DNA of 64,000 nt from NCBI RefSeq assembly GCF_014217545.1, contig NZ_CP043178.1:1116001-1180000 (forward strand), given 5' to 3'. Shown here one piece after another: positions 61,947-64,000 of this stretch. The stretch's first letter is position 1. Every line of letters begins with the position of its first letter. This DNA comes from Pseudarthrobacter sp. NBSH8 (GTDB taxonomy: Bacteria; Actinomycetota; Actinomycetes; Actinomycetales; Micrococcaceae). Under the pieces are notes generated by a model. That model was given only the letters and a program-made list of their open reading frames with translations, made no database searches and had not been told where the DNA came from. Made by a program: the position numbers and the translations under genes.

Positions 61947-62020
61947 GACGGCTATTATTGCGGCTTGCGCCGCTACGGCTCACAGCCGTACGACGCCGGT
62001 CAGCGGCGTCGGGAGGCCAG

Positions 62021-64000
<1,980 letters not shown>

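Overview
The window is a chromosomal stretch from a high-GC Gram-positive bacterium, most likely a member of the Micrococcaceae close to Arthrobacter/Pseudarthrobacter. The base composition is GC-rich, GTG and TTG starts are frequent, and there is a mycothiol S-conjugate amidase. Two gene orders match those I remember from Mycobacterium tuberculosis: mazG-eno-ftsB-like-DUF501-ppx, and greA-DUF4307-mca-small membrane protein-hemolysin III-uppS-phoH2-fum. Genes are densely packed and often overlap by four bases. I see no transposase, integrase, prophage, rRNA or CRISPR array. This is mostly core genome with a few oddities.

Layout. 1-2.5 kb: the end of an amino-acid/amine permease and a flavin amine oxidase. 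2.5-3.7 kb: a gamma-carbonic-anhydrase-like protein and a methyltransferase (minus strand). 3.8-7.1 kb: a one-carbon cluster, purU divergent from glyA-folD, with a ZTP (pfl) riboswitch and attenuator ahead of glyA. 7.2-12.2 kb: a membrane protein, exonuclease III, trpS, a 2H phosphoesterase, a BrkB-type membrane protein and a hydrolase. 12.2-15.8 kb: the sdhCDAB operon on the minus strand. 16-20.5 kb: mannose-1-phosphate guanylyltransferase, an M20 amidohydrolase and the ohrR-ohr-oxidoreductase peroxide unit. 20.8-30.8 kb: nucleoside uptake (lipoprotein, ATPase, two permeases) and salvage (cdd, deoA, add) with two DedA proteins between. 30.8-36.8 kb: mazG (with a duplicated in-frame insert), eno, an FtsB-like protein, DUF501, ppx/gppA and an S8 protease. 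36.8-39.5 kb: ndh under a Rex-type operator, an ACT-GNAT fusion, and a short tRNA-Leu(UAA).

39.7-45.4 kb: a branched-chain amino-acid ABC transporter split into a binding protein (plus strand) and livHMGF (minus strand). LivH has an unusual extracytoplasmic N-terminal domain. 45.8-50.3 kb: a Bax-inhibitor-1-like protein and the Leloir genes galK, galT and galM. 50.4-53.6 kb: an AI-2E family exporter, ilvA and a rhomboid protease. 53.6-64 kb: the mycobacterium-like block ending in phoH2, then acetyltransferase, unknown and prepilin-peptidase genes, a decayed TetR/MFS remnant, and fumC running off the end.

The most interesting non-coding signals are the ZTP riboswitch, an OhrR operator sitting exactly in the promoter spacer, the Rex operator at ndh, paired Crp/GlxR-like sites at both halves of the liv system, and a complex phoH2 leader (direct-repeat PHO-box-like element, palindrome, short leader ORF with a strong Shine-Dalgarno sequence and internal hairpin). 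Several genes carry a TANNNT box six or seven bases before the start codon, consistent with leaderless mRNAs. All calls are from reading the sequence; no database search was possible.
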